Origin: Candidatus Bathyarchaeota archaeon
GTDB lineage: Archaea; Thermoproteota; Bathyarchaeia; Bathyarchaeales; UBA233
Length of the DNA: 12,111 nt
Direction: 5' to 3'
Assembly: GCA_029907045.1 (NCBI GenBank)
Contig: JARYMR010000036.1
Coordinates: 1-12,111 of the forward strand
A program made the translations under genes and the position numbers. Positions within the stretch are counted from its first letter, which is position 1. Every line of letters starts with the position of its first letter. Of the stretch, positions 1 to 5,828 are shown one piece after another. Under the pieces are notes generated by a model. It made no database searches. It was not told where the DNA came from and saw only the letters and a list, made by a program, of their open reading frames with translations.

Positions 1-129
1 GCCCAATTCCGCATAAACCCTTTCCACGGCGTGTTCTGGTTTTATAGCTATGACTTCCTTCTTGAAAGGTGACTGCAAGTTTGGCTTTCGAATTTCGCCT
101 ATAACTCTGAAAACTTTCACTTTAACCAT
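1..129 (-). CDS. rplX: Ribosomal protein LX / L18a, 5' part only
   Basis: This is the N-terminal 43 codons of the archaeal large-subunit protein LX (L18a/L20A family). The reading frame runs off the left edge of the window, so the gene is partial. The visible protein begins MVKVKVFRVIGEIRKPN and continues through a KEVIAIKPEHAVERVYAELG stretch, which matches the first beta strand and helix of the LX fold. Gene order supports the call, because aIF6 followed by LX is a familiar archaeal arrangement. The ATG lies inside the end of the aIF6 gene, an 8-base overlap in another frame. A GAGG directly abuts that ATG, which is too close for a Shine-Dalgarno site. A GTG three codons later, at 118-120, would have about 9 bases of spacing and would give a protein starting MKVFRVIGE. 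Either start is possible. The family is certain enough; the exact start is not. Confidence 0.85.
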   Translation of the reverse strand, partial: MVKVKVFRVIGEIRKPNLQSPFKKEVIAIKPEHAVERVYAELG

Positions 130-802
130 CCTCTTTCACAACATCCAAAGCATTCCCAATTATAAACATCTCGGGTCCAGTTGTTAAGGAACCAGCAATA
201 GCCGCATATCTGTTGCCAATCAAACCAGTGCCCACGTATGGAATGCCACAATTAACGGTGCCCACGTCCACTGGAACCTTCAAAATATCTTCCAAAAGTT
301 TTCTTTCAGAATCCTTCAGCAAGGGATGAGCTAAGACCCCCTTGTTTGTGGCGAAAGCCAAAGACCCAACATATGGTAAGCCAGCAATTTCGCCTTGTAC
401 GGCTTCAACGCCGAGGGTTTCGGAAATTTTCTTGATTTCCGCACTTTTTAGTCTGGGGTCTACTATGGCTCCGTAGTCGTTGGCTAAAACCATGTTTCCA
501 TAGGCGGTTTTCTTCGTCTCCATCACCGTTATGTTTCCTTCAAAAAAAGATTTTATAATTTCCAGTTCCTCTTCCCTAACAAAATGGGGAAGCAAAATCC
601 CATTAGAATTTGCACATGCAAGCGCTCCAACCAAAACTGAACCACCAATTGTTGTGTGAATAAGCTTAACTTTAAGCCAATTCTCAATCCTTTCAGCCTT
701 TTTTATTGGAACCAACTTTGGAATTATTACCACTTTATCCGTAGCAAGGGAGTATACGCCTATGCTTGGGCTTCCAAAAAGGCTGGAAAGGTAAACAGCC
801 AA
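122..802 (-). CDS. eif6: Translation initiation factor 6 (aIF6), ribosome anti-association factor
   Basis: aIF6 binds the large ribosomal subunit at the L14/L24e surface and blocks joining with the small subunit. The 226-residue length fits the archaeal family. The protein shows the family's five-fold repeated fold. Repeat-like segments include FGSPSIGVY near residues 9-17, IGGSVLVGALACANSNG around 52-68, GNMVLANDYGAIVDP around 102-116, GEIAGLPYVGSLAFATNKG around 137-155, and GTVNCGIPYVGTGLIGN around 181-197. The start is a TTG three bases after the L31e stop, preceded by a GGAG about 8 bases upstream that lies within the end of the L31e gene. Its tail overlaps the LX start by 8 bases, so translation of the two is probably coupled. 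It belongs to the long minus-strand translation operon. The only uncertainty is the non-ATG start. Confidence 0.95.
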   Translation of the reverse strand: MAVYLSSLFGSPSIGVYSLATDKVVIIPKLVPIKKAERIENWLKVKLIHTTIGGSVLVGALACANSNGILLPHFVREEELEIIKSFFEGNITVMETKKTAYGNMVLANDYGAIVDPRLKSAEIKKISETLGVEAVQGEIAGLPYVGSLAFATNKGVLAHPLLKDSERKLLEDILKVPVDVGTVNCGIPYVGTGLIGNRYAAIAGSLTTGPEMFIIGNALDVVKEDG

Positions 803-805
803 ATA

Positions 806-1291
806 TTAGTCTCCCTCAGCCAAATAAACCGTCACGTTGCCCTCTTTATCTTTTGCAGCCCTAACCCTAACCTTCCTCGGAGGCTTCTCTATTCCACGGC
901 TCCAAATCCTTTCATTAACTTCATTAGTAATAATGAGCTTTTTAGGCGTTTCTTCCTCTTCGCCTTCCACTTTTTTCTCAAGTTTCATATGCTTAATCAA
1001 AAAACTCTTAATTATTCGCATGGCTCTGGGCGCCCTTTTCCTCGGCGGACCAATCCACGCTTTGCCTAAGGGAATTGTGTAAATTCTTTCTTCAACTATT
1101 TCTTCTTCGGGCTTTTCTTCCTTTGGCGGAGGTTTAGCCTCTTCTTCCGCTATTTCTGTTTCAGCGGGTTCCTCAACTTTTTCCTCTTTTTCTTCCTCTA
1201 CGGTTTCTTCAGTTTTGGCTTCTTCTGCTGTTTCCGCTAACTCTTCTTGTTCCTCTTCGATTGGTTCTTCCTCAACCTTTTCTTCTTCCAT
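806..1291 (-). CDS. rpl31e: Ribosomal protein L31e with a glutamate-rich N-terminal extension
   Basis: The C-terminal part, from about residue 68 (ERIYTIPLGKAWIG) to the end (NVTVYLAEGD), is a recognisable L31e, a large-subunit protein located beside the polypeptide exit tunnel. Motifs include PRKRAPRAMRIIKSFL and NEVNERIWSRGIEKPPRKVRVR. Archaeal L31e is usually about 80-100 residues, but this protein has 161. The extra N-terminal 67 residues are dominated by glutamate, about 34 of 67 by my count, with some Lys, Ala, Thr and Val and a PPP hinge at about residue 54. I chose the ATG at 1289-1291 because an AAGGGG sits 7 bases upstream and it follows the L39e stop by 11 bases. A longer reading from a GTG at 1330 would overlap the L39e gene and adds nothing recognisable. 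The gene lies between L39e and aIF6 in the translation operon. The family assignment is sure; the role of the extension is unknown. Confidence 0.93.
   Translation of the reverse strand: MEEEKVEEEPIEEEQEELAETAEEAKTEETVEEEKEEKVEEPAETEIAEEEAKPPPKEEKPEEEIVEERIYTIPLGKAWIGPPRKRAPRAMRIIKSFLIKHMKLEKKVEGEEEETPKKLIITNEVNERIWSRGIEKPPRKVRVRAAKDKEGNVTVYLAEGD
1091..1291 (-). repeat. Low-complexity glutamate-codon tract in L31e
   Basis: These 67 codons consist largely of GAA/GAG, so the coding strand is strongly purine-rich and the plus strand reads as repeated ctt/ctc/tct runs. There is no exact tandem unit that I can define; it is irregular low-complexity sequence. It encodes the acidic extension of L31e and remains open in frame with a good ribosome binding site, which argues that it is translated. 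Confidence 0.6.
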
Positions 1292-1298
1292 GGCTATT

Positions 1299-1304
1299 CC
1301 CCTT
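1299..1304 (-). promoter_or_regulatory. Shine-Dalgarno site that decides the L31e start
   Basis: The minus strand reads AAGGGG, followed by 7 bases and then ATG. It overlaps the L39e stop codon and supports the ATG at 1291 over the upstream in-frame GTG at 1330. Confidence 0.6.
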
Positions 1305-1458
1305 AAGCCTTTATTTTTCTGGTTCTCCACTGCCTACGCTTTGGATGGGTTCTAAATTTTCCAGCAGTTTTGGCTATAACCCATGTGGGAACAGCCTTCT
1401 TCTGTTTTCCTGCCTTTGCCAGTCGCCGTTTTTTTGCTGTTGGTTTGTTTCTTGCCAT
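1303..1458 (-). CDS. rpl39e: Ribosomal protein L39e (51 residues)
   Basis: This is a tiny, very basic protein of 51 codons that begins [19 protein letters not shown] and ends [16 protein letters not shown]. The spacing of Lys/Arg clusters, the VPTWVIAKT segment in the middle and the [10 protein letters not shown] tail are hallmarks of L39e, an extended protein lining the peptide exit tunnel of the large subunit. Usual family length is 50-51 residues, so it is complete. Its ATG follows the PDCD5 stop by two bases and has AAGGA 7 bases upstream inside the end of the PDCD5 gene. L31e follows after 11 bases. The L39e-L31e-aIF6-LX order is a known archaeal gene neighbourhood, which independently supports the call. 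Its short length makes it easy for gene callers to miss. Confidence 0.95.
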   Translation of the reverse strand: MARNKPTAKKRRLAKAGKQKKAVPTWVIAKTAGKFRTHPKRRQWRTRKIKA

Positions 1459-1460
1459 GT

Positions 1461-1784
1461 TTATATCCTTCTTATGCGTGGTTCCCGTCTTTGAGATTGA
1501 AGTTGAATAAGGATTTGCTTTAGCTGAGCATCTGTTAAGGGTATTGGGAGTTTTCCTTGCTGTGCCAGTTGGATTAATTGCAGTTCCAACTGTTCTGTAA
1601 ATTCTGGTCTAACCATTTTCAAGTTTGTAAGCCTCTGTCTGGCATCTGGCGTTAGTATTTTTCTAAGCAAAACCTGTTTTTGCTGTTCTATTTGCGCTTG
1701 CCTCTGCTCTTCAGCCAGTTTCTGTTGTAAGGCTAAGAGTTTTCTTCTCCTAAGCTCTTCTAGCTCATTCTCGTCCTCAGACAT
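1461..1784 (-). CDS. PDCD5-family DNA/RNA-binding protein
   Basis: This is the archaeal homologue of programmed cell death protein 5, a small helical bundle protein found next to S19e in many archaea and often annotated only as a DNA-binding protein. Its molecular role in archaea is not settled. The 107-residue reading starts [20 protein letters not shown], with a charged N-terminal helix. It passes through a Gln-rich helix and a core containing [19 protein letters not shown] and [15 protein letters not shown], and ends in the basic tail REPRIRRI. That architecture and length are typical of the family. I preferred the ATG at 1782-1784, which has GGGTGA 5 bases upstream, over an in-frame GTG at 1793 that overlaps the S19e stop and would add three residues. 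It sits between S19e and L39e and is likely translated from the same message. Confidence 0.92.
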   Translation of the reverse strand: MSEDENELEELRRRKLLALQQKLAEEQRQAQIEQQKQVLLRKILTPDARQRLTNLKMVRPEFTEQLELQLIQLAQQGKLPIPLTDAQLKQILIQLQSQRREPRIRRI

Positions 1785-1789
1785 TGCTT

Positions 1790-1795
1790 TCACCC
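1790..1795 (-). promoter_or_regulatory. Shine-Dalgarno site for PDCD5 overlapping the S19e stop
   Basis: The minus strand reads GGGTGA; the TGA is the S19e stop codon. Five bases separate it from the ATG at 1784, so ending S19e and starting PDCD5 probably happen at the same place. This decides the ATG over the GTG at 1793. Confidence 0.6.
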
Positions 1796-2254
1796 TTTTT
1801 GGTACTTCTCCAATTCTGGAAGCGTCTTCACCACTTCTTTACCAACATCTTCAGCTATCTCTTGCAGAAGTTTTCTTCCTTCCTTCGTCATTCTCCTTCC
1901 CTGAGGCTTCAAAGTTTCAATCAAACCAGCAGCTTCCAACTGTTGTAAAGCCTTCCTTATTATTGCGCCGCCAGCCTTAACCGCATGCTCTGGTTTAACG
2001 CCGAAATCCTTCCTTCCTCCATACTCAGCCCTTAGCTTCTCCAAGCCAATGGGTCCATGAATGTAAATTTTCCGCAGCAGCGAAGCACAGCGTACATACC
2101 ACCAGTCTGAGTTTTGAGGCTGCCTCTGAACATGCGCGCCAGTCTTTACAATACTAGCCCAGTTTGGCGGATTTACCTCATCAACATTTTCCTTCAGATG
2201 CGTGGCTAATTTTTCAATGAATTTGGACGCTGGAACATCATGGGGGGTTTTCAA
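1790..2254 (-). CDS. rps19e: Ribosomal protein S19e
   Basis: S19e is a small-subunit protein of archaea and eukaryotes, a winged-helix-like fold needed for 40S/30S head maturation. The 154-residue product shows the family landmarks in order: [17 protein letters not shown] near residues 6-22, [19 protein letters not shown] around 29-47, [20 protein letters not shown] around 51-70, [23 protein letters not shown] around 74-96, [16 protein letters not shown] around 98-113 and [16 protein letters not shown] around 118-133. The start is TTG, with GAGG about 9 bases upstream. No in-frame ATG exists nearby, and the family's N terminus aligns at this point. A TATA box lies about 45 bases upstream, so S19e probably begins a transcript of its own besides being read through from the YhbY gene. 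Confidence 0.96.
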   Translation of the reverse strand: MKTPHDVPASKFIEKLATHLKENVDEVNPPNWASIVKTGAHVQRQPQNSDWWYVRCASLLRKIYIHGPIGLEKLRAEYGGRKDFGVKPEHAVKAGGAIIRKALQQLEAAGLIETLKPQGRRMTKEGRKLLQEIAEDVGKEVVKTLPELEKYQKG

Positions 2255-2291
2255 ATTGCTTATCCTCTACTTTTCCTTTCAGTAAATCATG

Positions 2292-2310
2292 AAGCCTCAT
2301 ATAAAGGCTT
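2292..2310. repeat. Inverted repeat enclosing a TATA box
   Basis: Six-base arms, AAGCCT at 2292-2297 and AGGCTT at 2305-2310, flank seven bases that hold most of the S19e TATA box; the box's first base lies in an arm. The element begins immediately after the stop codon of the YhbY-like gene. It could be a protein-binding operator, a small RNA hairpin at the end of the upstream message, or chance in AT-rich DNA. Confidence 0.4.
2298..2305 (-). promoter_or_regulatory. TATA box for the S19e-PDCD5-L39e-L31e-aIF6-LX transcript
   Basis: The minus strand reads TTTATATG, preceded by a purine-rich GAAAGCC that could serve as a BRE. An archaeal TATA box places the start about 25 bases downstream of its centre, near 2276, giving a leader of about 22 bases with an SD before the TTG at 2254. 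It lies in the only sizeable gap of the cluster. Confidence 0.55.
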
Positions 2311-2592
2311 TCACTTTTTGCGACGCTTATAAAGCATGAATGTGTGCCCTCTAACCTCCACCAGCGATGCACCTGTCTCTTCGGCAATTTTTGAAGCTAT
2401 TTCTTTGGCTTTGTTTCCTTCAATGGCGCTTTTTAAAACTTTAACCTTAACCATCTCGTTCTTTTCCAACTGCTTCTCAATTTCCTTCAAAAGCTCTTTT
2501 GAAGCTCCGCTCTTGCCAATCCATATTGTTGGTTTTTCTCCGCTTAATCTACGCTTAATTCGACGCCTCATCCCAAAACTGAGTTTACTCAA
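2311..2592 (-). CDS. YhbY/CRS1-CRM domain RNA-binding protein
   Basis: This 93-residue protein is a single CRM (CRS1-YhbY) domain, an IF3-C-like RNA-binding fold. Bacterial YhbY associates with large-subunit precursors; a ribosome assembly role in archaea is inferred from that and from the operon. The sequence begins SFGMRRRIKRRLSG and carries the signature GKSG loop at residues 26-29 within IWIGKSGASKELLKEI. It then has NEMVKVKVLKS and ends EVRGHTFMLYKRRKK, the last strand of the fold. Length equals that of the stand-alone archaeal proteins. The start is TTG at 2592, which overlaps the end of the RNase P gene by 8 bases, with GGAG about 9 bases upstream. It sits between an RNase P subunit and S19e, consistent with an RNA-related job. 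Confidence 0.93.
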   Translation of the reverse strand: MSKLSFGMRRRIKRRLSGEKPTIWIGKSGASKELLKEIEKQLEKNEMVKVKVLKSAIEGNKAKEIASKIAEETGASLVEVRGHTFMLYKRRKK

Positions 2593-2911
2593 AATTATCT
2601 TGCTCCTTTTTCGTTTTTAATGGTATGCGCATGTGCTTGCCACAATTTAAACACGTAATCACCACGTGAGGCTCTCTCCGCTTTTTTATTCGCACACGGG
2701 AATTAACTCCTGGAAGAATAAAGCTTTTGCAGTGCCTACAAACTTGGCGCCTATACTCCCTTGGTAGGCGAACTTTAGCTGCCATGGCAATTTTTCTAGC
2801 TAAGTCCACGTAACGTTGAGCTAAAGCGGGGTCTTCATGGATCGTCTCTTTTGCTAGATGGAAAAGGGTTTGAATGCGCTGCTTTGCAATGCGTTTTGTG
2901 CTTGAGTCCAT
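2585..2911 (-). CDS. rnp4: RNase P protein component 4 (Rpp21/Rpr2 homologue)
   Basis: This is the zinc-ribbon subunit of archaeal RNase P, which works with Rpp29 on the specificity domain of the RNA during tRNA 5' processing. The protein has a long N-terminal helical part (KRIAKQRIQTLFHLAKETI, RYVDLARKIAMAAKVRLP) and then a ribbon with CRHC and CLNC pairs. These are Cys 75, 78, 104 and 107 when counted from the most upstream ATG at 2962. Between them lies the basic SRVRIKKRREPHVV. I chose the ATG at 2911 because family members begin close to the KRIAKQRI helix. The 17 extra residues from ATG 2962 are hydrophobic and unlike the family. A TATA-like box lies about 25 bases upstream, consistent with a leaderless message. 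The 2962 start cannot be ruled out; it would lie 4 bases after the MscS stop. Confidence 0.92.
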   Translation of the reverse strand: MDSSTKRIAKQRIQTLFHLAKETIHEDPALAQRYVDLARKIAMAAKVRLPREYRRQVCRHCKSFILPGVNSRVRIKKRREPHVVITCLNCGKHMRIPLKTKKEQDNFE

Positions 2912-2930
2912 AATTTTCAGCATTACTCCA

Positions 2931-2940
2931 TTCATAAAAG
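2931..2940 (-). promoter_or_regulatory. Possible TATA box for the RNase P / YhbY operon
   Basis: The minus strand reads CTTTTATGAA, centred about 25 bases before the ATG at 2911, so transcription would start at that codon. The box is a fair but not perfect match, and the upstream bases are not purine-rich. It would lie within the coding region only if the longer RNase P start at 2962 were used. Confidence 0.35.
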
Positions 2941-2966
2941 GGTGAAAGAGTCTTATTACCATTTAT

Positions 2967-3770
2967 CTATGCTTTTCCTTTCGCCCTTTCCATGTCCCAA
3001 CGTTTGAATACGTCTTCCACAATTTGAGGTCTCAAAACAAAAATGTCCTCTGGATGCTCTACATACAAATAAACCATGTAAACCCTTTCGAAGGCACCTG
3101 ACCTAACAAGCATGTATTTTGGCTTTTTAGGAAGCATGTGCACATATCTTTCAAAGACCTCGTTGAAGATTTCCGCAATTTTGGTGCTGGAAACACTGTG
3201 GTCAAAGCCTATCTCGAGGGTGTAGCAGTAAAGGCTTATGTGTTCTTCGCTTTCGTAGGAGTAGTTGGTTATATCTCTGTCCATGATTTGGAGATTGCTT
3301 ATGGAGACAACATTGTTTCCAATTGTGAGAATTTTCGTGTAGTTAATGGTGATTTCTTGAACTATTCCTTCCACAGTTCCTATGCGGACATAATCGCCAA
3401 CCCTAAAAGGTCTTGTAGCAAACAAGTAAAGTCCAGCTATAAAATTTCCAATAGTTCTGGTGGAGGCGAAGCCGACTGCTGTTCCTCCTAGGGCGGAGAA
3501 GGCTACGATCCATTCTGATGGTAATCCGCCAACTCTGAAAATGGCGAATGTGGCTCCAATCAATATTAATATTCGAGCTGTCAAAACCATGCTGTTCGCA
3601 ACGTAAGGCGCTAAGCGTGTTCGCTTTGCAAACTTTCGCAAATATCTTGTTGTAACCCTTTCCAGAATAAGCGCCACAAGGCCTATGACAATTATCCAAA
3701 AAATGGTGGATAGGCTAACTCCAAAAATGGTTTGTGACTCCAAATATTCAAAGAAATCTTGAAAGCTCAT
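2967..3770 (-). CDS. mscS: MscS-family small-conductance mechanosensitive channel
   Basis: This is a membrane channel that opens under membrane tension to release solutes during hypo-osmotic shock. Three hydrophobic spans are visible at about residues 20-38, 60-80 and 86-118. The last is the pore-lining helix, with the Gly/Ala-rich AFSALGGTAVGFASTRTIGNF pattern and the kink region before IAGLYLFATRPF. The hallmark RPFRVGDYV at 120-128 follows, leading into the beta domain (GTVEGIVQEITINYTKI, VVSISNL) and an alpha/beta C-terminal domain to residue 267. Length is close to that of E. coli MscS. The ATG at 3770 has GGAG 6 bases upstream, and a TATA box lies some 40 bases upstream. The RNase P gene begins downstream on the same strand, but the two need not share a message. 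Confidence 0.93.
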   Translation of the reverse strand: MSFQDFFEYLESQTIFGVSLSTIFWIIVIGLVALILERVTTRYLRKFAKRTRLAPYVANSMVLTARILILIGATFAIFRVGGLPSEWIVAFSALGGTAVGFASTRTIGNFIAGLYLFATRPFRVGDYVRIGTVEGIVQEITINYTKILTIGNNVVSISNLQIMDRDITNYSYESEEHISLYCYTLEIGFDHSVSSTKIAEIFNEVFERYVHMLPKKPKYMLVRSGAFERVYMVYLYVEHPEDIFVLRPQIVEDVFKRWDMERAKGKA

Positions 3771-3806
3771 AGCTGACTCCGTCTTTTCTGCATGTTAAAC
3801 ATCTCT

Positions 3807-3815
3807 TCTATAAAG
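3807..3815 (-). promoter_or_regulatory. TATA box for the MscS gene
   Basis: The minus strand reads CTTTATAGA after a purine-rich AAAAGG. The predicted transcription start is near 3785, leaving a short leader with GGAG before the ATG at 3770. It sits directly after the stop of the MFS gene, so the two minus-strand genes likely have separate promoters. Confidence 0.5.
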
Positions 3816-3820
3816 CCTTT

Positions 3821-5005
3821 TCATTCCCTTTTAATCCTTAACAAAAGGGCTATTGCCATAATCTGGAATGCCACAGCATAAAACATCACAGCAACAAGCG
3901 ACATTTGCAAGTCTATTAATAAGCCAAATATTCCACCGCTGATAAGTTCGCCGAAACCATAAGTAACATTGAATAATCCGTAAGCAGTGCCCCGCGAAGA
4001 AACGGGCGTAAGCTGCGAAACTGCTGCACGATAAATGGATTCTTGCATTCCCAAAACTAAGCCTGAAAATGCCGAAGCGGCTATGAGAGTTGGGAGTTCA
4101 TTGTTGCTCATGGCGAATAATGTTGGAAAAACTGAAAGCGCAAAGGGCAAAGTTAGAATTTTTATTCCAAACTTGTCATAGGCATATCCTGCAATAAGGG
4201 CTGTGGGCGCATCAACGCCTTGAATTAACAAATACATTAGGGGCACAATCCACTGCAGCCCTTGAGGGTTAAGAAGTTCTGATGCCCTAAAAAGTATAAG
4301 TTTAGCTGACATAAGCCCAACAGTGTTCACTAAAACGGCAAGCGTGTAGATGTAAAAGAATTTTGGCAACTTCTCCTTTCTTTCCTCAGCCTTTGAAGGT
4401 TCAACAGCAGTCTTACGGCCTATTCTCTTGTAAGTGTAGGCTAAAACCGCCAATAGAATTAGGAATGGTATGAATAAGAAGCTGAAAGTGTAACTGTAAT
4501 TGTTGTTTGTGGAAAACATTAAAGTCGCCACCAAAAGCGGACCCAAAATAGCGCCGACCTGATCCAAAAACTCGTGGATGCCGAAGGCTTTGCCTGCGCC
4601 CACATCCTTGCTTACAATGGATAGGACTGCATCTCTGGAAGGTGCTCTGAGGGCTTTTCCCAACCTTTCAAGTAGGATAAGGATTATGGCTATTTCTATG
4701 GTTGATGAAACTCCCAACAGAGGAACCGAAACTATTAATCCGTAGCCCAAAAATATGAAAAGCCAATAGGCACGGGTTGTGTCTGCTAAGAGCCCGCTGA
4801 AGAATCTCATGGCATTTCCAAGAAATTCCCCAAATCCCACAACTAACCCAGCAACTACTCCTGTGGCTCCTAAAAATTTTAGGTAGTCTGGGATTATGCC
4901 TCCAGAGCCTTCGTAAACCACATCACCCATAAGGCTGACAATTCCTAAGAGGAGAATGCTCATGTAAGCGGCTTTGTTAATTTTCGACTTTGTTTCTTCT
5001 TGCAT
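3821..5005 (-). CDS. Major facilitator superfamily transporter, substrate unknown
   Basis: This is a 394-residue integral membrane protein with about twelve hydrophobic segments in two halves. A polar, charged loop at roughly residues 192-213 (KRIGRKTAVEPSKAEERKEK) separates them, the usual MFS layout. In the first half the segment ERLGKALRAPSRD at 113-125 resembles the loop consensus (D/E-R-x-G-K-G-x-R-x-P-x-R-D) found in a group of prokaryotic MFS permeases of uncertain specificity. SRGTAYGLFNVTYGFGELISGG at about 337-358 is the related late motif. I cannot name a substrate. The ATG at 5005 has AAGGA upstream, and the gene is divergent from the prolyl isomerase gene with 112 bases between. 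Neighbours give no hint of transported compound. Drug or metabolite export is a guess only. Confidence 0.88.
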   Translation of the reverse strand: MQEETKSKINKAAYMSILLLGIVSLMGDVVYEGSGGIIPDYLKFLGATGVVAGLVVGFGEFLGNAMRFFSGLLADTTRAYWLFIFLGYGLIVSVPLLGVSSTIEIAIILILLERLGKALRAPSRDAVLSIVSKDVGAGKAFGIHEFLDQVGAILGPLLVATLMFSTNNNYSYTFSFLFIPFLILLAVLAYTYKRIGRKTAVEPSKAEERKEKLPKFFYIYTLAVLVNTVGLMSAKLILFRASELLNPQGLQWIVPLMYLLIQGVDAPTALIAGYAYDKFGIKILTLPFALSVFPTLFAMSNNELPTLIAASAFSGLVLGMQESIYRAAVSQLTPVSSRGTAYGLFNVTYGFGELISGGIFGLLIDLQMSLVAVMFYAVAFQIMAIALLLRIKRE

Positions 5006-5065
5006 TGTTTTCGTCCTTAATTTTGTAGGGGATTTGTTTAGGAAGTTTATCTGTTTTGGGGAAAG

Positions 5066-5075
5066 CTTTTATTAA
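5066..5075. promoter_or_regulatory. Shared AT element for divergent MFS and FKBP promoters
   Basis: The plus strand reads CTTTTATTAA and the minus strand TTAATAAAAG. On plus it predicts a start near 5097 and a leader of about 20 bases before the ATG at 5118. On minus it predicts a start near 5045, some 40 bases before the ATG at 5005. No second good TATA box is evident in the 112-base gap, so one element may serve both genes. Confidence 0.4.
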
Positions 5076-5117
5076 GGTTTCAGTGTATGTTTGCGATGTT
5101 TTAAAAGATGATGAATT

Positions 5118-5825
5118 ATGAGTTTGCAAAAAGGCGATTTCATCCTAATCGACTATGTTGCCAAAGTAAAGGAGACTGGTGAAGTCTTCGACACAACAAT
5201 AGAAGAAACAGCAAAAAAAGAACGCTTATACAAGGAAGGCGAAATTTACGAACCAAAACTTGTAATCATAGGCGAAGGCTGGGTTCTGAAGGCTTTGGAT
5301 GAAAGCCTCACAACAATGGAAATTGGAAAAACAAATTCCGTGGAAATTCCCCCAGAAAAAGCCTTTGGACCCAGAGATTCAGAAAAAGTTAAGCGTGTTC
5401 CCCTGAGGCATTTAACGGCTAAGGGCATAACTCCAACCCTTGGAATGCGTTTGGAATATGACGGAAAAATGGCAACTGTAAGAGCCCTAGGTGCTGGAAG
5501 AGTGCTTTTAGATTTTAATCCGCCATTGGCTGGAAAAACACTGGTTTATGAGGTTAAGGTTCTAAAGAAGCTTGAAGCATTAAACGAGAAAATTGCTGCG
5601 CTTATTCACCGCAGAATACCAGCAGTGGAAGAATCCAAATTCAAGTTTACGGTTAGGCAGAAAATTGTCAGCATAGAAATGCCAGAAGAAGCCTTTTATT
5701 TGGAAGGAATACAAGTAGCCAAGAGGGGCATAGCCATGGACATACAAAGGTTTTTCCCAAAAATAACCACAGTAAAATTCACGGAAACTTTTAAGGCGCA
5801 ACCAAAAACTGAAACCAAACAATAA
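5118..5825 (+). CDS. FKBP-type peptidyl-prolyl isomerase, long SlyD/FKBP26-like form
   Basis: This is a cytoplasmic folding catalyst that isomerises Xaa-Pro bonds and has chaperone activity through an inserted flap domain. The 235-residue protein shows a split FKBP domain. The first part runs from KGDFILIDYVAKVKETGEVFDTT to GEGWVLKALDESL and IPPEKAFG (about 5-84). Residues 88-132 form the insert-in-flap region (VPLRHLTAKGITPTLGM, ATVRALGAGRVLLDF). NPPLAGKTLVYEVKVLK at 134-150 closes the fold. A C-terminal alpha/beta region of about 80 residues follows, as in the archaeal long FKBPs such as Methanocaldococcus FKBP26, and ends in a Lys/Thr/Gln tail. The ATG at 5118 is preceded only by a weak GATGATG. 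It is convergent with the egsA gene, with just three bases between the stops. Confidence 0.94.
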   Translation: MSLQKGDFILIDYVAKVKETGEVFDTTIEETAKKERLYKEGEIYEPKLVIIGEGWVLKALDESLTTMEIGKTNSVEIPPEKAFGPRDSEKVKRVPLRHLTAKGITPTLGMRLEYDGKMATVRALGAGRVLLDFNPPLAGKTLVYEVKVLKKLEALNEKIAALIHRRIPAVEESKFKFTVRQKIVSIEMPEEAFYLEGIQVAKRGIAMDIQRFFPKITTVKFTETFKAQPKTETKQ

Positions 5826-5828
5826 AAG
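5802..5828 (-). terminator. Candidate U-rich terminator for egsA
   Basis: Directly after the egsA stop the minus strand reads CTTTTATTGTTTGGTTTCAG and then TTTTTGG. Archaeal 3' ends made with FttA fall at U-rich tracts like this. The tract lies inside the last codons of the convergent isomerase gene. No GC-rich hairpin is evident. Confidence 0.3.

Noticed and set aside
656..1069. Open frame of 137 codons on the plus strand
   Set aside because: It lies opposite the aIF6 and L31e genes, its translation resembles no family, and both opposite genes are secure. A shadow of purine-biased coding on the minus strand.
1292..1330. Upstream GTG start for L31e
   Set aside because: It would overlap the L39e gene by 28 bases and adds 13 residues unlike L31e; the ATG at 1291 has an AAGGGG at ideal spacing.
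1261..1494. Hydrophobic plus-strand open frame that looks like a small membrane protein
   Set aside because: It is antisense to L31e, L39e and PDCD5; Leu/Phe/Ser richness is what reversed Glu/Lys codons give.
3138..3699. Open frames on both strands within the MscS gene (3138-3491 plus, 3403-3699 minus)
   Set aside because: The MscS frame has clear motifs and membrane segments throughout; the others show no recognisable protein and no good ribosome binding site that I can see.
5108..5114. ATGATGA resembling a box C of a C/D guide RNA
   Set aside because: No box D (CTGA) is found at a suitable distance downstream, and the motif overlaps the start region of the FKBP gene.
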